Source: Massilia sp. WG5 (GTDB taxonomy: Bacteria > Pseudomonadota > Gammaproteobacteria > Burkholderiales > Burkholderiaceae_D). Taken from it: a DNA stretch of 64,000 nucleotides. The DNA lies in contig NZ_CP012640.2 of NCBI RefSeq assembly GCF_001412595.2, forward strand, positions 5,518,001 to 5,582,000, in the 5' to 3' direction. Both the position numbers and the translations under genes were made by a program. This document shows positions 25,320 through 34,089 of this stretch, one piece after another. Under the pieces are notes generated by a model. It worked only from the letters and a program-made list of their open reading frames with translations, searched no databases and was not told the DNA's origin. Positions within the stretch are counted from its first letter, which is position 1, and each line of letters opens with the position of its first letter.

Positions 25320-25426
25320 ACACACAACAAGGAATTTATTTATAAAGGACGAGATTTGACAGCGATATTAAGACTGACTTGGTTAAGATGCAAAAATAAA
25401 ATCAAAAGTCAACTGCAACCGATATT

Positions 25427-25470
25427 TTTAAGCGTTTAATATTGACTTTGAAAATCCGTTTTAGTATATG
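25427..25470 (+). promoter_or_regulatory. TTTAAGCA-box promoter H
   Basis: Box TTTAAGCGTTTAATA (25427-25441), the most divergent copy, then -35 TTGACT (25442-25447), 17-bp spacer, -10 TATATG (25465-25470). Confidence 0.7.
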
Positions 25471-25493
25471 TTTTAAAAATAATAGGAAAACAT

Positions 25494-26279
25494 ATGCTAA
25501 CAGAAGAACAAATAAGAGAAGCAGGTAAGCAATACGCAAAAATCAACCCACAGCACGAAGAAGGCGAAAGCGAGGTTGATCCAACAGCACAGGACAGCCA
25601 AGGATATTCAGGTTCGGTGCTTTCTGCAATGGCGGCCAATCTAGAGGAAAACAAGCGGAAGGCTATGGATTTGATGGAAGACCTTGCGAACCAAGGCTAT
25701 ACGGCGATCAATTCCGACAGTTTGAAACATATGAAGGATGTTCTAGGAGAGGATGTGATTGAAGAGTTTTGGAAGAACAAAACTTCCATGCTTCCTGAGC
25801 ACTTTGACCTCATCAACATCAGCAACAAGTCTAGAGCTCATACGATTGCCCAACTTATCGTCTATGCCGAGTTGATGAAGTCCATCCAGGCAAGCAACCA
25901 GGCTTCTTACGAAAAGGCGCTTGAAATAATGGTTGAGCAGTCCGACCTAATACGAAAAGCCATGTATCAAGATGGAAGACAAATACAAGAGGAAATTACG
26001 AAAGAGAGAAAAAATCTTGAGTCCGTCATATTGCAGAGTGCAAAGATACAGAATGAGATTGCAGCAACCCAAGCGAAGACCTTGAAACTCATTGAAGGGA
26101 GGATTGACACCTACATGGAAGAGAACATGGAAAGCTTGGCTACCACGATGGCAGGTAAAATTGCTAACGGTGTTTACAAAGCCAAGCTTAAAGATATTCA
26201 GCTTAAATCTAAATTATGCTTCTCTATCTTGGCCGGGGCATTTTTAGCTGTCGGCTTTGTCCTCGGAAAACTGATTTAG
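25494..26279 (+). CDS. tail-anchored coiled-coil protein
   Basis: 261 residues. Acidic, low-complexity N-terminus (about 1-45), long helical region with a probable coiled coil about 130-215 (EEITKERKNLESVILQSAKI), and a single C-terminal membrane helix (FSILAGAFLAVGFVLGKLI, about 243-261). The cytoplasmic domain would be tethered to the inner membrane. It belongs to the box regulon; candidates are a transfer-channel accessory or exclusion protein, but no family is recognised. Its stop overlaps the convergent gene by 4 bp. Confidence 0.65.
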   Translation: MLTEEQIREAGKQYAKINPQHEEGESEVDPTAQDSQGYSGSVLSAMAANLEENKRKAMDLMEDLANQGYTAINSDSLKHMKDVLGEDVIEEFWKNKTSMLPEHFDLINISNKSRAHTIAQLIVYAELMKSIQASNQASYEKALEIMVEQSDLIRKAMYQDGRQIQEEITKERKNLESVILQSAKIQNEIAATQAKTLKLIEGRIDTYMEENMESLATTMAGKIANGVYKAKLKDIQLKSKLCFSILAGAFLAVGFVLGKLI

Positions 26280-27130
26280 AAATATGGTGAAGCTACATAG
26301 GCAGCAACATCACCACCAAAATTGTCAGTAAGGGCTTGCTGTAGTCCTTCCTTTATATAGGAATGGACTTGACCGAGCCCTTTACTATTACCGCACAAAA
26401 CGATGAGTGCAACCAAGGCAAGGATGCGTTTTTTATCTAGGATTTTGTAATCACCGATCCCGAAACCGTATTGAAGGTAGTGAGTCCCTTCAGCGTAGAC
26501 GGCTGCTAAAGCATTCGGATGCATGCCCACTAGCTCTTTTAGAGTAAGAAAATAGTTGTCCCGTTCCTCACGGAGATCAACACAAGGGAGTTCTTGCCCA
26601 TCTGCTTCAGCGTGTAACTCTTCCTTGTGTCTTAGCCAATGTTCGCTAGGAATGCTTGCCTCAAGCATAGCCTGAACTTTTTCCTCAACACTTAGCGAGC
26701 TAACCGGCTTCCAATCGTTAGCAAGCAGCCACCACGCAGACCGTTGAATTTGCTCAGCAAACTCTGTGTTCAAAAGATCATTGCAGAAGCCTTCATCCCT
26801 TTGAAGGACAGCCCATAGCGGCAATCCTGCCGGCCCTTTGTCCCAAGTTAACGCCGTGCCAGGTAGAGCCAGGTCAACGGCAAGGATGGCCTCTGACTTT
26901 GGGTTTACCGTCGCAGCCTTCCATTTAGACCAAGTGTCTTTGTTGGATAGTGCGTTAAGCACTTTATCAAACCTGTCTTGGTTCTTCGATTCAGAGCCCA
27001 TCACCTTGAGACAGTATGAATACCAATCTAATTTTGCCAACTCAGCTTGGTGTCCACCCACCACCTTCATGCAGTGTTCCACCCAAGCTTGATTCTTGAT
27101 CTCACTGACGGATTTTACTTTAATTGCCAT
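26276..27130 (-). CDS. hypothetical protein
   Basis: 284 residues, Trp- and acidic-residue-rich, with two similar short helices near the N-terminus (NQAWVEHCMKVVGGHQAELA and LDWYSYCLKVMGSESKNQDR), suggesting an internal repeat. No signal peptide; one hydrophobic stretch near 245 (ILALVALIVLCG) could be buried rather than membrane-spanning. No clear SD precedes the ATG and no box promoter was found. No family recognised. Confidence 0.6.
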   Translation of the reverse strand: MAIKVKSVSEIKNQAWVEHCMKVVGGHQAELAKLDWYSYCLKVMGSESKNQDRFDKVLNALSNKDTWSKWKAATVNPKSEAILAVDLALPGTALTWDKGPAGLPLWAVLQRDEGFCNDLLNTEFAEQIQRSAWWLLANDWKPVSSLSVEEKVQAMLEASIPSEHWLRHKEELHAEADGQELPCVDLREERDNYFLTLKELVGMHPNALAAVYAEGTHYLQYGFGIGDYKILDKKRILALVALIVLCGNSKGLGQVHSYIKEGLQQALTDNFGGDVAAYVASPYF

Positions 27131-27258
27131 AGTGGTTGTTTTAACAATCAGAAGCCGAAATTTTACCAGAGTTGATGCAAAAAAGGGCCCGCAAACTGCA
27201 TCGAATTAGAAATCAACAAACAGCATAATAGCAACACTTAAACAAAAAAAAGGAAAAT

Positions 27259-27519
27259 ATGAAACAAATTAACCCATTCAACTATATGGACAAAGTAACT
27301 CGCGCAAACATCTACGCGAAATTTCTTATGGAAGGCGTCACAAAAGATGCATTGCTTGAGTGTTTTGGTGATGATTTTTGTGAGGCAATGAGCGGCTTGA
27401 TAAGTTTTAGTTTGTTTGAGACTAAGAGGAGTCTGTCTGATGTCTCAAGCATTAGGTTTTACGATTGTGACAGCGGAAGGGGTAAGAAAACCATGATCAC
27501 GCGAATTAAATTCAAATAA
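27259..27519 (+). CDS. small hypothetical protein
   Basis: 86 residues, preceded by AAAAGGAAA. Helical N-terminus (NYMDKVTRANIYAKFLMEGV) and a C-terminal Ser/Arg-rich segment. The following gene begins 22 bp after the stop, so the two are probably co-transcribed. No family recognised. The 128-bp gap upstream shows no convincing promoter. Confidence 0.55.
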   Translation: MKQINPFNYMDKVTRANIYAKFLMEGVTKDALLECFGDDFCEAMSGLISFSLFETKRSLSDVSSIRFYDCDSGRGKKTMITRIKFK

Positions 27520-27541
27520 CGAGAAAGGGAGACATAGAACA

Positions 27542-28090
27542 ATGGAGAAGCTGGTAAAAACAATGAGGAAAAGAATTTACGACGCGATCAATCGACTTTT
27601 TTATAATTGCCACGATGCCGGAGGAATTGTAATAAGAAAGGTTGGCAACTCCTTCAGGGTGGCTTTCACTGAAGAGCATGACAACGGATTTGTCTACGAT
27701 GTCGAAATAACCCCTGAAGCAGTTGCGGTTTTTCTCGGAGAGCTAGAAGTGTTGGCTGAGAGGCTATGGTGCCATTATCAGAAGATTGAAGATGAATTAT
27801 ACGAAGGGAAAGGATCGCATATGAATGTTAAAAACTATAGTTTTTATTACAAGCTTGAAGAGGAAGAGTATGAAGAGGATGGTACTGGGAACTATGGGTT
27901 AGTCTCAACTATTAATGACGCATATGTTTCATTGGTTGAGCCCTCCGAACTTCTATCATATTTGGCGCAATATAAAAATATTTTGGAGAACATGATCGGG
28001 AAGAAGGTAATTGTTCTGGAAGGTATGGACTCGGAATATAGGGTTCTCGTGGAGTTTGATAAACATGCAGGAAATATAATCGAAGTTTAA
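27542..28090 (+). CDS. acidic hypothetical protein
   Basis: 182 residues, GGGAG ten bases upstream. Contains the strand-rich NSFRVAFTEEHDNGFVYDVE near residue 37, an acidic middle (YKLEEEEYEEDGTGNYG) and a C-terminal beta-type VIVLEGMDSEYRVLVEFDK. Net charge is strongly negative, which occurs in DNA-mimic antirestriction proteins, but that is speculation. Followed after 13 bp by the methylase-like gene. Confidence 0.6.
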   Translation: MEKLVKTMRKRIYDAINRLFYNCHDAGGIVIRKVGNSFRVAFTEEHDNGFVYDVEITPEAVAVFLGELEVLAERLWCHYQKIEDELYEGKGSHMNVKNYSFYYKLEEEEYEEDGTGNYGLVSTINDAYVSLVEPSELLSYLAQYKNILENMIGKKVIVLEGMDSEYRVLVEFDKHAGNIIEV

Positions 28091-28103
28091 AAAGGGGGTG
28101 ATA

Positions 28104-28964
28104 ATGAAAAACAAACACAAAGCACTAGGTGAAAAAGTTCAGGCCGTATTTAATGCTATGAGCCGCAGGAATACAGGCGCAAGGCAGGTGATTGATGATT
28201 TGATGCAGTTGGCTTGCAACCTGATCACTGAGCCGGCCTTTATTCCGAGGGCATTCAAAAACACTTTGTATTGCTATAGAGATGGCTTTCGTAACGAGCT
28301 AAGCCACTACAAAGAAGAACCCAAAGCTTGGGCGCTATTGCAAGAGCTCTATTTTGACTACCAGCGAGCAATCCTGGACAACGAGCCTTTCACGGATATT
28401 GTTGGAATGATGTATGACGAGAACATTGGGAAGAACGACATGGGGCAGTTCCTGACACCACCGGATCTTGCGAACAACCTCATGCCGTTTTTGATTGGTG
28501 CTGTAGCGCCCAAGATTACGGAGCCAACCAGGATTGGTGATATCTGTGGGTGCGGCGCCGGTTCACTGATCCTTGGACAAATCAAAGGATTTATCCAAGG
28601 GCAGGGTGAAGAAGTAGCAAAACATCTTCATGTTGTTGGCGTTGATTTGGATGTGCGAATGGTTCGGATGACGACAGCCCAAGTAGTTCTGTCTTCAATC
28701 TTTCATCGTATTCCTTTGGGAAGCTTCACTTCATACCGTGCAAATGCGATTACCGAGTTTGGTTATACGGCTGAAGAAGATGAAAAAAACTTGGCGTATT
28801 TCTGGCGGCCCGAAGTTCCGAATGATGAATATTTCAAGGCGATCTTTGCCAAAGAACTTCATGCATTAGAACAAATCACCGACCGTTGGAAGTCTGAGAG
28901 GAAGGAGGAAGTGACAACAGTTCAGATCAATGGGGTAGTAAAGGACACTGAGATTGTAATCTAA
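28104..28964 (+). CDS. N6-DNA-methylase-like protein lacking the catalytic NPPY motif
   Basis: 286 residues from ATG 28104, five to six bases after GGGGG; GTG 28098 overlaps the RBS. Shows the HsdM-type entry sequence GQFLTPPDLANNLM and SAM motif I DICGCGAGSL, then VVGVDLD, the acidic end of strand 2. The expected (N/D)PP(Y/F/W) motif IV is absent in the rest of the chain, which instead ends after about 130 residues. Either a non-catalytic SAM-binding protein or a truncated methylase. No target-recognition domain is present. Confidence 0.7.
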   Translation: MKNKHKALGEKVQAVFNAMSRRNTGARQVIDDLMQLACNLITEPAFIPRAFKNTLYCYRDGFRNELSHYKEEPKAWALLQELYFDYQRAILDNEPFTDIVGMMYDENIGKNDMGQFLTPPDLANNLMPFLIGAVAPKITEPTRIGDICGCGAGSLILGQIKGFIQGQGEEVAKHLHVVGVDLDVRMVRMTTAQVVLSSIFHRIPLGSFTSYRANAITEFGYTAEEDEKNLAYFWRPEVPNDEYFKAIFAKELHALEQITDRWKSERKEEVTTVQINGVVKDTEIVI

Positions 28965-28990
28965 GGAGCAATCATGATCCAAGAAAACAA

Positions 28991-29015
28991 AGCCAGCGTG
29001 AAAGCTGGCTTTCTT
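28991..29015 (+). terminator. terminator after methylase-like gene
   Basis: AGCCAGC (28991-28997), GTGAAA loop, GCTGGCT (29004-29010), imperfect T-run TTCTTATTTT. Confidence 0.7.
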
Positions 29016-29048
29016 ATTTTAAAGGTATGCGATTCCGATGCCCACGAC

Positions 29049-29147
29049 TTACCCACATTATCCACAGCTTCCCAAGTCCCTTTGCCTATTTTTTAGGATA
29101 GGCCAGACTTGGCAAATCTTCGATTTGGCTGTGGATAATATGGATAA
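29049..29147. other. symmetric cluster of four DnaA-box-like 9-mers, possible origin
   Basis: TTACCCACA (29049-29057) abuts TTATCCACA (29058-29066), and 63 bp further TGTGGATAA (29130-29138) abuts TATGGATAA (29139-29147) in the opposite orientation. The two inner copies match the DnaA consensus TTATNCACA exactly; the outer ones have one mismatch. The interval also holds an inverted CCAAGTC/GACTTGG. It lies beside the integrase and could serve replication of the excised circle. Confidence 0.55.
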
Positions 29148-29149
29148 GT

Positions 29150-29473
29150 CTATTTAGGTATGTAAGGGGGGATCGCACTTACTTCTGTAAGTATATCTTT
29201 AACATTTTCTTTGTAAAACCATACTTCAGCATAACCGCCGTTGTTTTGTGCTACTAGCCTAGAGTCCTCAATAGAATCAAAGGATTTGTACTTGGCGAGA
29301 TAAGCTTCATATTCTACTTTGCTGAAGTCTCCCGCGCTTAACACTTGAACAGATATGGTAGAAGGCTTTTTCGAAAGATCGATAAAAAGAGTTTCGGTTA
29401 TTTTTCCTTGACGAAGAAGCTTTGCATGAGTCGCGCCTTTGCAAATGTTAGTTTCTATAAAATCAAGCATCAT
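29150..29473 (-). CDS. hypothetical protein beside the integrase
   Basis: 107 residues; AGGGAGG precedes adjacent ATGs at 29473 and 29470. A compact alpha/beta-type sequence with beta-like KITETLFIDLSKK, STISVQVLSAGDF and EVWFYKENV. No recombination-directionality (excisionase) signature is recognisable, though size and position next to the integrase would fit a small element-control protein. Ends 3 bp from the last DnaA-box-like repeat. Confidence 0.6.
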   Translation of the reverse strand: MMLDFIETNICKGATHAKLLRQGKITETLFIDLSKKPSTISVQVLSAGDFSKVEYEAYLAKYKSFDSIEDSRLVAQNNGGYAEVWFYKENVKDILTEVSAIPPYIPK

Positions 29474-29577
29474 CCCTCCCTTAAGTTTCTTTTATGCTGC
29501 TCTTAAATTCTTCTTTGGTCGGAAGAAGAATGGCATGTTTCCCGCTCAGGTATCCTAGCGACAAAATCAGTGATCCT

Positions 29578-30849
29578 CTATCTGTCGGCATTATAGGTTT
29601 GGTGTGTAATATCGCTATTCTGATGGCCACTCAGCAAGGAAATCTCTTTTGGTGTCAGCGGCTCACCATTTTGTAGCTTCTTAATGATATCTTGAATGTC
29701 GCTACCTATCTTTTTTTGTTCTTTCTCGATTTCGCTTGGCTTAACACCAAATACTTTTGCTAGCTGAAAGGTGTTGCCTTCACTTCTGCGAAGATTCGTC
29801 GTGATAGCCGTTCTCCTTGTATCGTTCCAAATTGGCCTAGTTCTGGGATTGTCATAAAGATCGTTCTGCTTCAAGGCATCAACCCAATAAGCCCTCATAT
29901 TATAATAGGTAAGTTTGAAAATCTTGCCGGAAGCTTTCCTATGTTCCTTTAGGTAGTTGAAGAACTCATCATGAAGTGGGACTTCTCTTGCCCTGCCGTT
30001 CTTTGTCTGCTTTTCGGTAAGGTGAACAAGTTGCTTTTTCCAATCAATGTTTTCCCACTCCATTCTCAGGCATTCGACACGGCGAACACCTGAATAGATG
30101 CATTGTATGAAGCACCAATAAGGCTCAAGATTGGTCTTCAATGAAAGAAATTGGGCTATCTTTCCAATGTCATCATCTGAAAGAACAGTTTTCCTATCAT
30201 TTTGTGGCTTTGGTTTGATGCCTTTGGGTAGGAGCTTGACCGGATTTTGAATGCCATTTTCAAACTGCTTAAAATAGTCGTAAGCATTGGTAAAGGCGCC
30301 AGAGATCGTGGTCAGTTCACGAAGTAGTGTGTTGTTGGCAATGCCGTGGTCTTTCCGGACTTCTATGTAGGCTTTAATAATATAGAAGTCTACGGTGCTA
30401 GCGAAGAAGTCCCCGAACCTGATCCCATCATTGACATAATCAAATTCACAGTCGAGCATTGCTTTAACGATGGTCTTTGAATATTTATAGTTATTGATCC
30501 GGTGCTGTATTGCTTTGTAAGGAATTTTTACACTTGGGATTTGTTTAAGGCATCGGTTTTCATTCGATTTTCTTGAAGTTTCAGACTGCTTGGACAGCTT
30601 TTTGCTGTAGTGCGCCTGTAGTAGCTGCCTCATATCTACTTGATTTGTTTCCTCAATAAGTGCTGTAATGGCACTTACACCACTAAGTTCTTTAGATTTT
30701 TGTTCTTCCCAATCAAGTGCCAAGCTTTCGGTTTCGAAAAGTTTGCTGTAAGTTTTACCGTTGTAGCGTAGCTGACCCCGAAACTTCACAACGGTTTGCT
30801 CGCGCTTGGTCCTTGGGTTTGTTCGTGTGTATTCAATACGATAGGGCAT
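29578..30849 (-). CDS. int: tyrosine recombinase integrase of the element
   Basis: 423 residues from the ATG at 30849 (MPYRIEYTR), which has CAGGAG eight bases upstream; a start at 30891 has none. N-terminal SAM-like/arm-binding region, then the catalytic domain with Arg I in YSGVRRVECLRMEW, a box II that reads NDTRRT (Asn where HxxR normally has His), LLSGHQNSD with the downstream His, and the nucleophile Tyr in THQTYN close to the C-terminus. It lies at the right edge of the element, pointing inward, 150 bp from the rarA junction, so it is taken to be the enzyme that inserted the element. Confidence 0.92.
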   Translation of the reverse strand: MPYRIEYTRTNPRTKREQTVVKFRGQLRYNGKTYSKLFETESLALDWEEQKSKELSGVSAITALIEETNQVDMRQLLQAHYSKKLSKQSETSRKSNENRCLKQIPSVKIPYKAIQHRINNYKYSKTIVKAMLDCEFDYVNDGIRFGDFFASTVDFYIIKAYIEVRKDHGIANNTLLRELTTISGAFTNAYDYFKQFENGIQNPVKLLPKGIKPKPQNDRKTVLSDDDIGKIAQFLSLKTNLEPYWCFIQCIYSGVRRVECLRMEWENIDWKKQLVHLTEKQTKNGRAREVPLHDEFFNYLKEHRKASGKIFKLTYYNMRAYWVDALKQNDLYDNPRTRPIWNDTRRTAITTNLRRSEGNTFQLAKVFGVKPSEIEKEQKKIGSDIQDIIKKLQNGEPLTPKEISLLSGHQNSDITHQTYNADR

Positions 30850-30883
30850 CGCATGGCTCCTGTAGACTGTGACACTTCGACAA

Positions 30884-30941
30884 AAGCACAATGACCGAAA
30901 CTTGTGCTTTCCTTGTGCTTCAAGTGCCTATTTTTGTGCTG
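30884..30941. repeat. candidate integrase arm-type sites
   Basis: TTGTGCTT at 30902-30909 and 30913-30920, TTGTGCTG at 30934-30941, and the inverse AAGCACAA at 30884-30891. The three direct copies are spaced 11 and 21 bp, one and two helical turns. They lie between the int start and the element-chromosome junction. Confidence 0.5.
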
Positions 30942-30994
30942 TTTCCAAATCATAACACGCTGTAAGTACTTAATCTATAACGACTTACTTTGCT

Positions 30995-31025
30995 TTTTTG
31001 GGCGCTTCAACAAGTCGCAGCAGGA
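30995..31025. other. right element-chromosome junction (att region) inside rarA
   Basis: AT-rich element sequence changes to GC-rich host sequence at about 31003, where CGCTTCAACAAGTCGCAGC encodes the conserved RFNKSQQ of RarA. The core crossover is expected within these first bases; without the left end it cannot be placed exactly. Confidence 0.6.
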
Positions 31026-31974
31026 TGCCTTGCTGCCGTTCGTGGAATCGGGCCTGGTGACCCTGATCGGCGCCACCACCGAGAACCCGTCCTTCGAAGT
31101 CAACTCGGCGCTGCTGTCGCGCTCCCAGGTCTATGTGCTGAAGGCCCTGAACGACGACGAGATGCGCCAGCTGCTCAAGCGCGCCCAGGAGCGCGTGCTG
31201 CAGGACCTGCAGTTCGACGAGGTGGCCGTGCAGACCCTGGTCGGCTATGCGGACGGCGACGCGCGCCGCTTCCTCAACCTGCTGGAGCAGACCAAGACCT
31301 CGGCCGACACCTCCGGCATCACGCACATCACCGGCGAGTTCGTCGAGAACGCGCTGACCCTGAACGCGCGCCGCTTCGACAAGGGCGGCGACAATTTCTA
31401 CGACCAGATATCCGCGCTGCATAAATCGGTGCGCGGCTCGCATCCGGACGCCGCGCTGTACTGGCTGTGCCGCATGCTGGACGGCGGCGCCGACCCCAAA
31501 TACCTGTCGCGCCGCATCGTGCGCATGGCCTGGGAAGACATCGGCATCGCCGACCCGCGCGCGATCCAGCTCGCCAACGACGCCGCCGAGACCTTCGAGC
31601 GGCTCGGTTCGCCCGAGGGCGAGCTGGCGCTGGGCCAGGCCGTGATCTACCTGGCGATCGCGGCCAAGAGCAATGCCGGCTACAACGCCTTCAACGCCGC
31701 CATGGCCTTCGTCAGGAAAGACAAATCGCGCGAGGTGCCGGTCCACCTGCGCAATGCGCCGACCAAGCTGATGAAGGAACTCGGCTACGGCCACGCCTAC
31801 CGCTACGCCCACGACGAGCCGCATGCCTACGCGGCCGGCGAGACCTACCTGCCGGACGGGATGCCGGAGCCGGGCTGGTACCAGCCGGTGCCGCGCGGGA
31901 TCGAGGCCAAGATCGCCGACAAGCTGGCCTGGCTGCGCAGCCTCGATGATGGGGCGCGCGACGGCGGCGGCTGA
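31003..31974 (+). pseudogene. rarA: rarA (mgsA) 3' part, interrupted by the element
   Basis: Encodes the C-terminal 323 residues of the AAA+ replication-associated recombination protein A, starting at [17 protein letters not shown] just after the Walker B box: sensor 1 ([15 protein letters not shown]), helical lid (ARRFLNLLEQ) and the tetramerisation domain to the normal end. About 120 N-terminal residues with Walker A and B are missing and should lie beyond the element's other end. An in-frame ATG within the element (30904) creates a 356-residue fusion frame, but the product would lack the ATP site. RarA acts at stalled replication forks. Confidence 0.9.
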
Positions 31975-32149
31975 GCGTTGCAGGGCGCCCGGCGACGCTT
32001 GCCGCGCGCCGGAAAAGAGCGGCTTTTTCGCGTTTCATCCCGCCTTTCGTGCGCTTCGTCGCAAGCCGATGGAGCCGGGGGAGGGGAATGGCTACAGTAG
32101 CACCATACCGAAGCGATTCTTCATCTCACCGAACCCAAAGGAGCACATC

Positions 32150-32350
32150 ATGAAACTGCGTAAAAACCTCGAAGGCCTGTTCATCGTCGCCGCCGTCGTG
32201 ACCAACTTCGCCAGCTACGCCGTGGCCTCGGCCCAGGCGCCGGACGCGGTCCGCGCCGCCCCGGCTGCGGCCGCCGTGAACCCGAAAGTGCCGGTGGTCG
32301 TGGTCAAGGCCCACCGCCTGAGCGCCGCCGAGAAAGCCGCGCTGAACTGA
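32150..32350 (+). CDS. small exported protein
   Basis: 66 residues, RBS AAAGGAG seven bases before ATG 32150. N-terminal signal-like segment (MKLRKNLEGLFIVAAVVTNF, cleavage probably after ASA near 28) and a short Ala/Val/Pro-rich mature part ending KAHRLSAAEKAALN. Host composition, outside the element. No family recognised; the 175 bp upstream hold nothing clear beyond a weak GCCG/CGGC hairpin with T5 (32008-32028) that may end rarA. Confidence 0.65.
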   Translation: MKLRKNLEGLFIVAAVVTNFASYAVASAQAPDAVRAAPAAAAVNPKVPVVVVKAHRLSAAEKAALN

Positions 32351-32430
32351 AGCACCAATCGATCGGCGAACCGATCGACGAAACTCGCGGACCAGTGGCT
32401 GTCGGCTTGGTACAATTGCGCATTCGATAA

Positions 32431-33753
<1,323 letters not shown>

Positions 33754-33772
33754 GCGGCCGCGTAAATTGCTC

Positions 33773-33800
33773 TTCCGTTTTCGCCTGGGGCTGCTATAAT
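33773..33800 (+). promoter_or_regulatory. promoter of tRNA-Ser copy 1
   Basis: Perfect -10 TATAAT (33795-33800) 33 bp before the tRNA, with a weak -35 TTCCGT (33773-33778) at 16 bp. Confidence 0.6.
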
Positions 33801-33833
33801 GTGGCCTCTCGCGAATACAGCGACCGGTTACCA

Positions 33834-33923
<90 letters not shown>

Positions 33924-33934
33924 AGATGTAAAAC

Positions 33935-33960
33935 AAAAAGGCTCCTCCGGGAGCCTTTTT
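33935..33960 (+). terminator. terminator after tRNA-Ser copy 1
   Basis: GGCTCC (33940-33945), TCCG loop, GGAGCC (33950-33955), flanked by A5 and T5. Confidence 0.85.
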
Positions 33961-34089
33961 GTTTTTGTGGCGCAGGCGAACGCGTCCGCCAGGCCCTGTC
34001 TCTTTCGCAATTACAAGTCATCAACTTCGCCAAAGGTGTTATTCTGGCGCACCATGAATTAACAATCTGATTTATGCGCTGGAGTGCCT

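Noticed and set aside
25356..25389. TTGACA...TAAGAT as a further promoter in the 25320-25426 gap
   Set aside because: Spacing is 22 bp, too long; the box promoter H just downstream explains expression.
28974..29096. 40-codon frame with a perfect AAGGAG site after the methylase-like gene
   Set aside because: Its coding sequence is mostly a terminator hairpin and DnaA boxes. It may be the stump of a lost gene, but it cannot be supported as functional.
29494..29676. 60-codon plus-strand frame near the end of int
   Set aside because: Overlaps the integrase C-terminal coding sequence on the other strand; no RBS.
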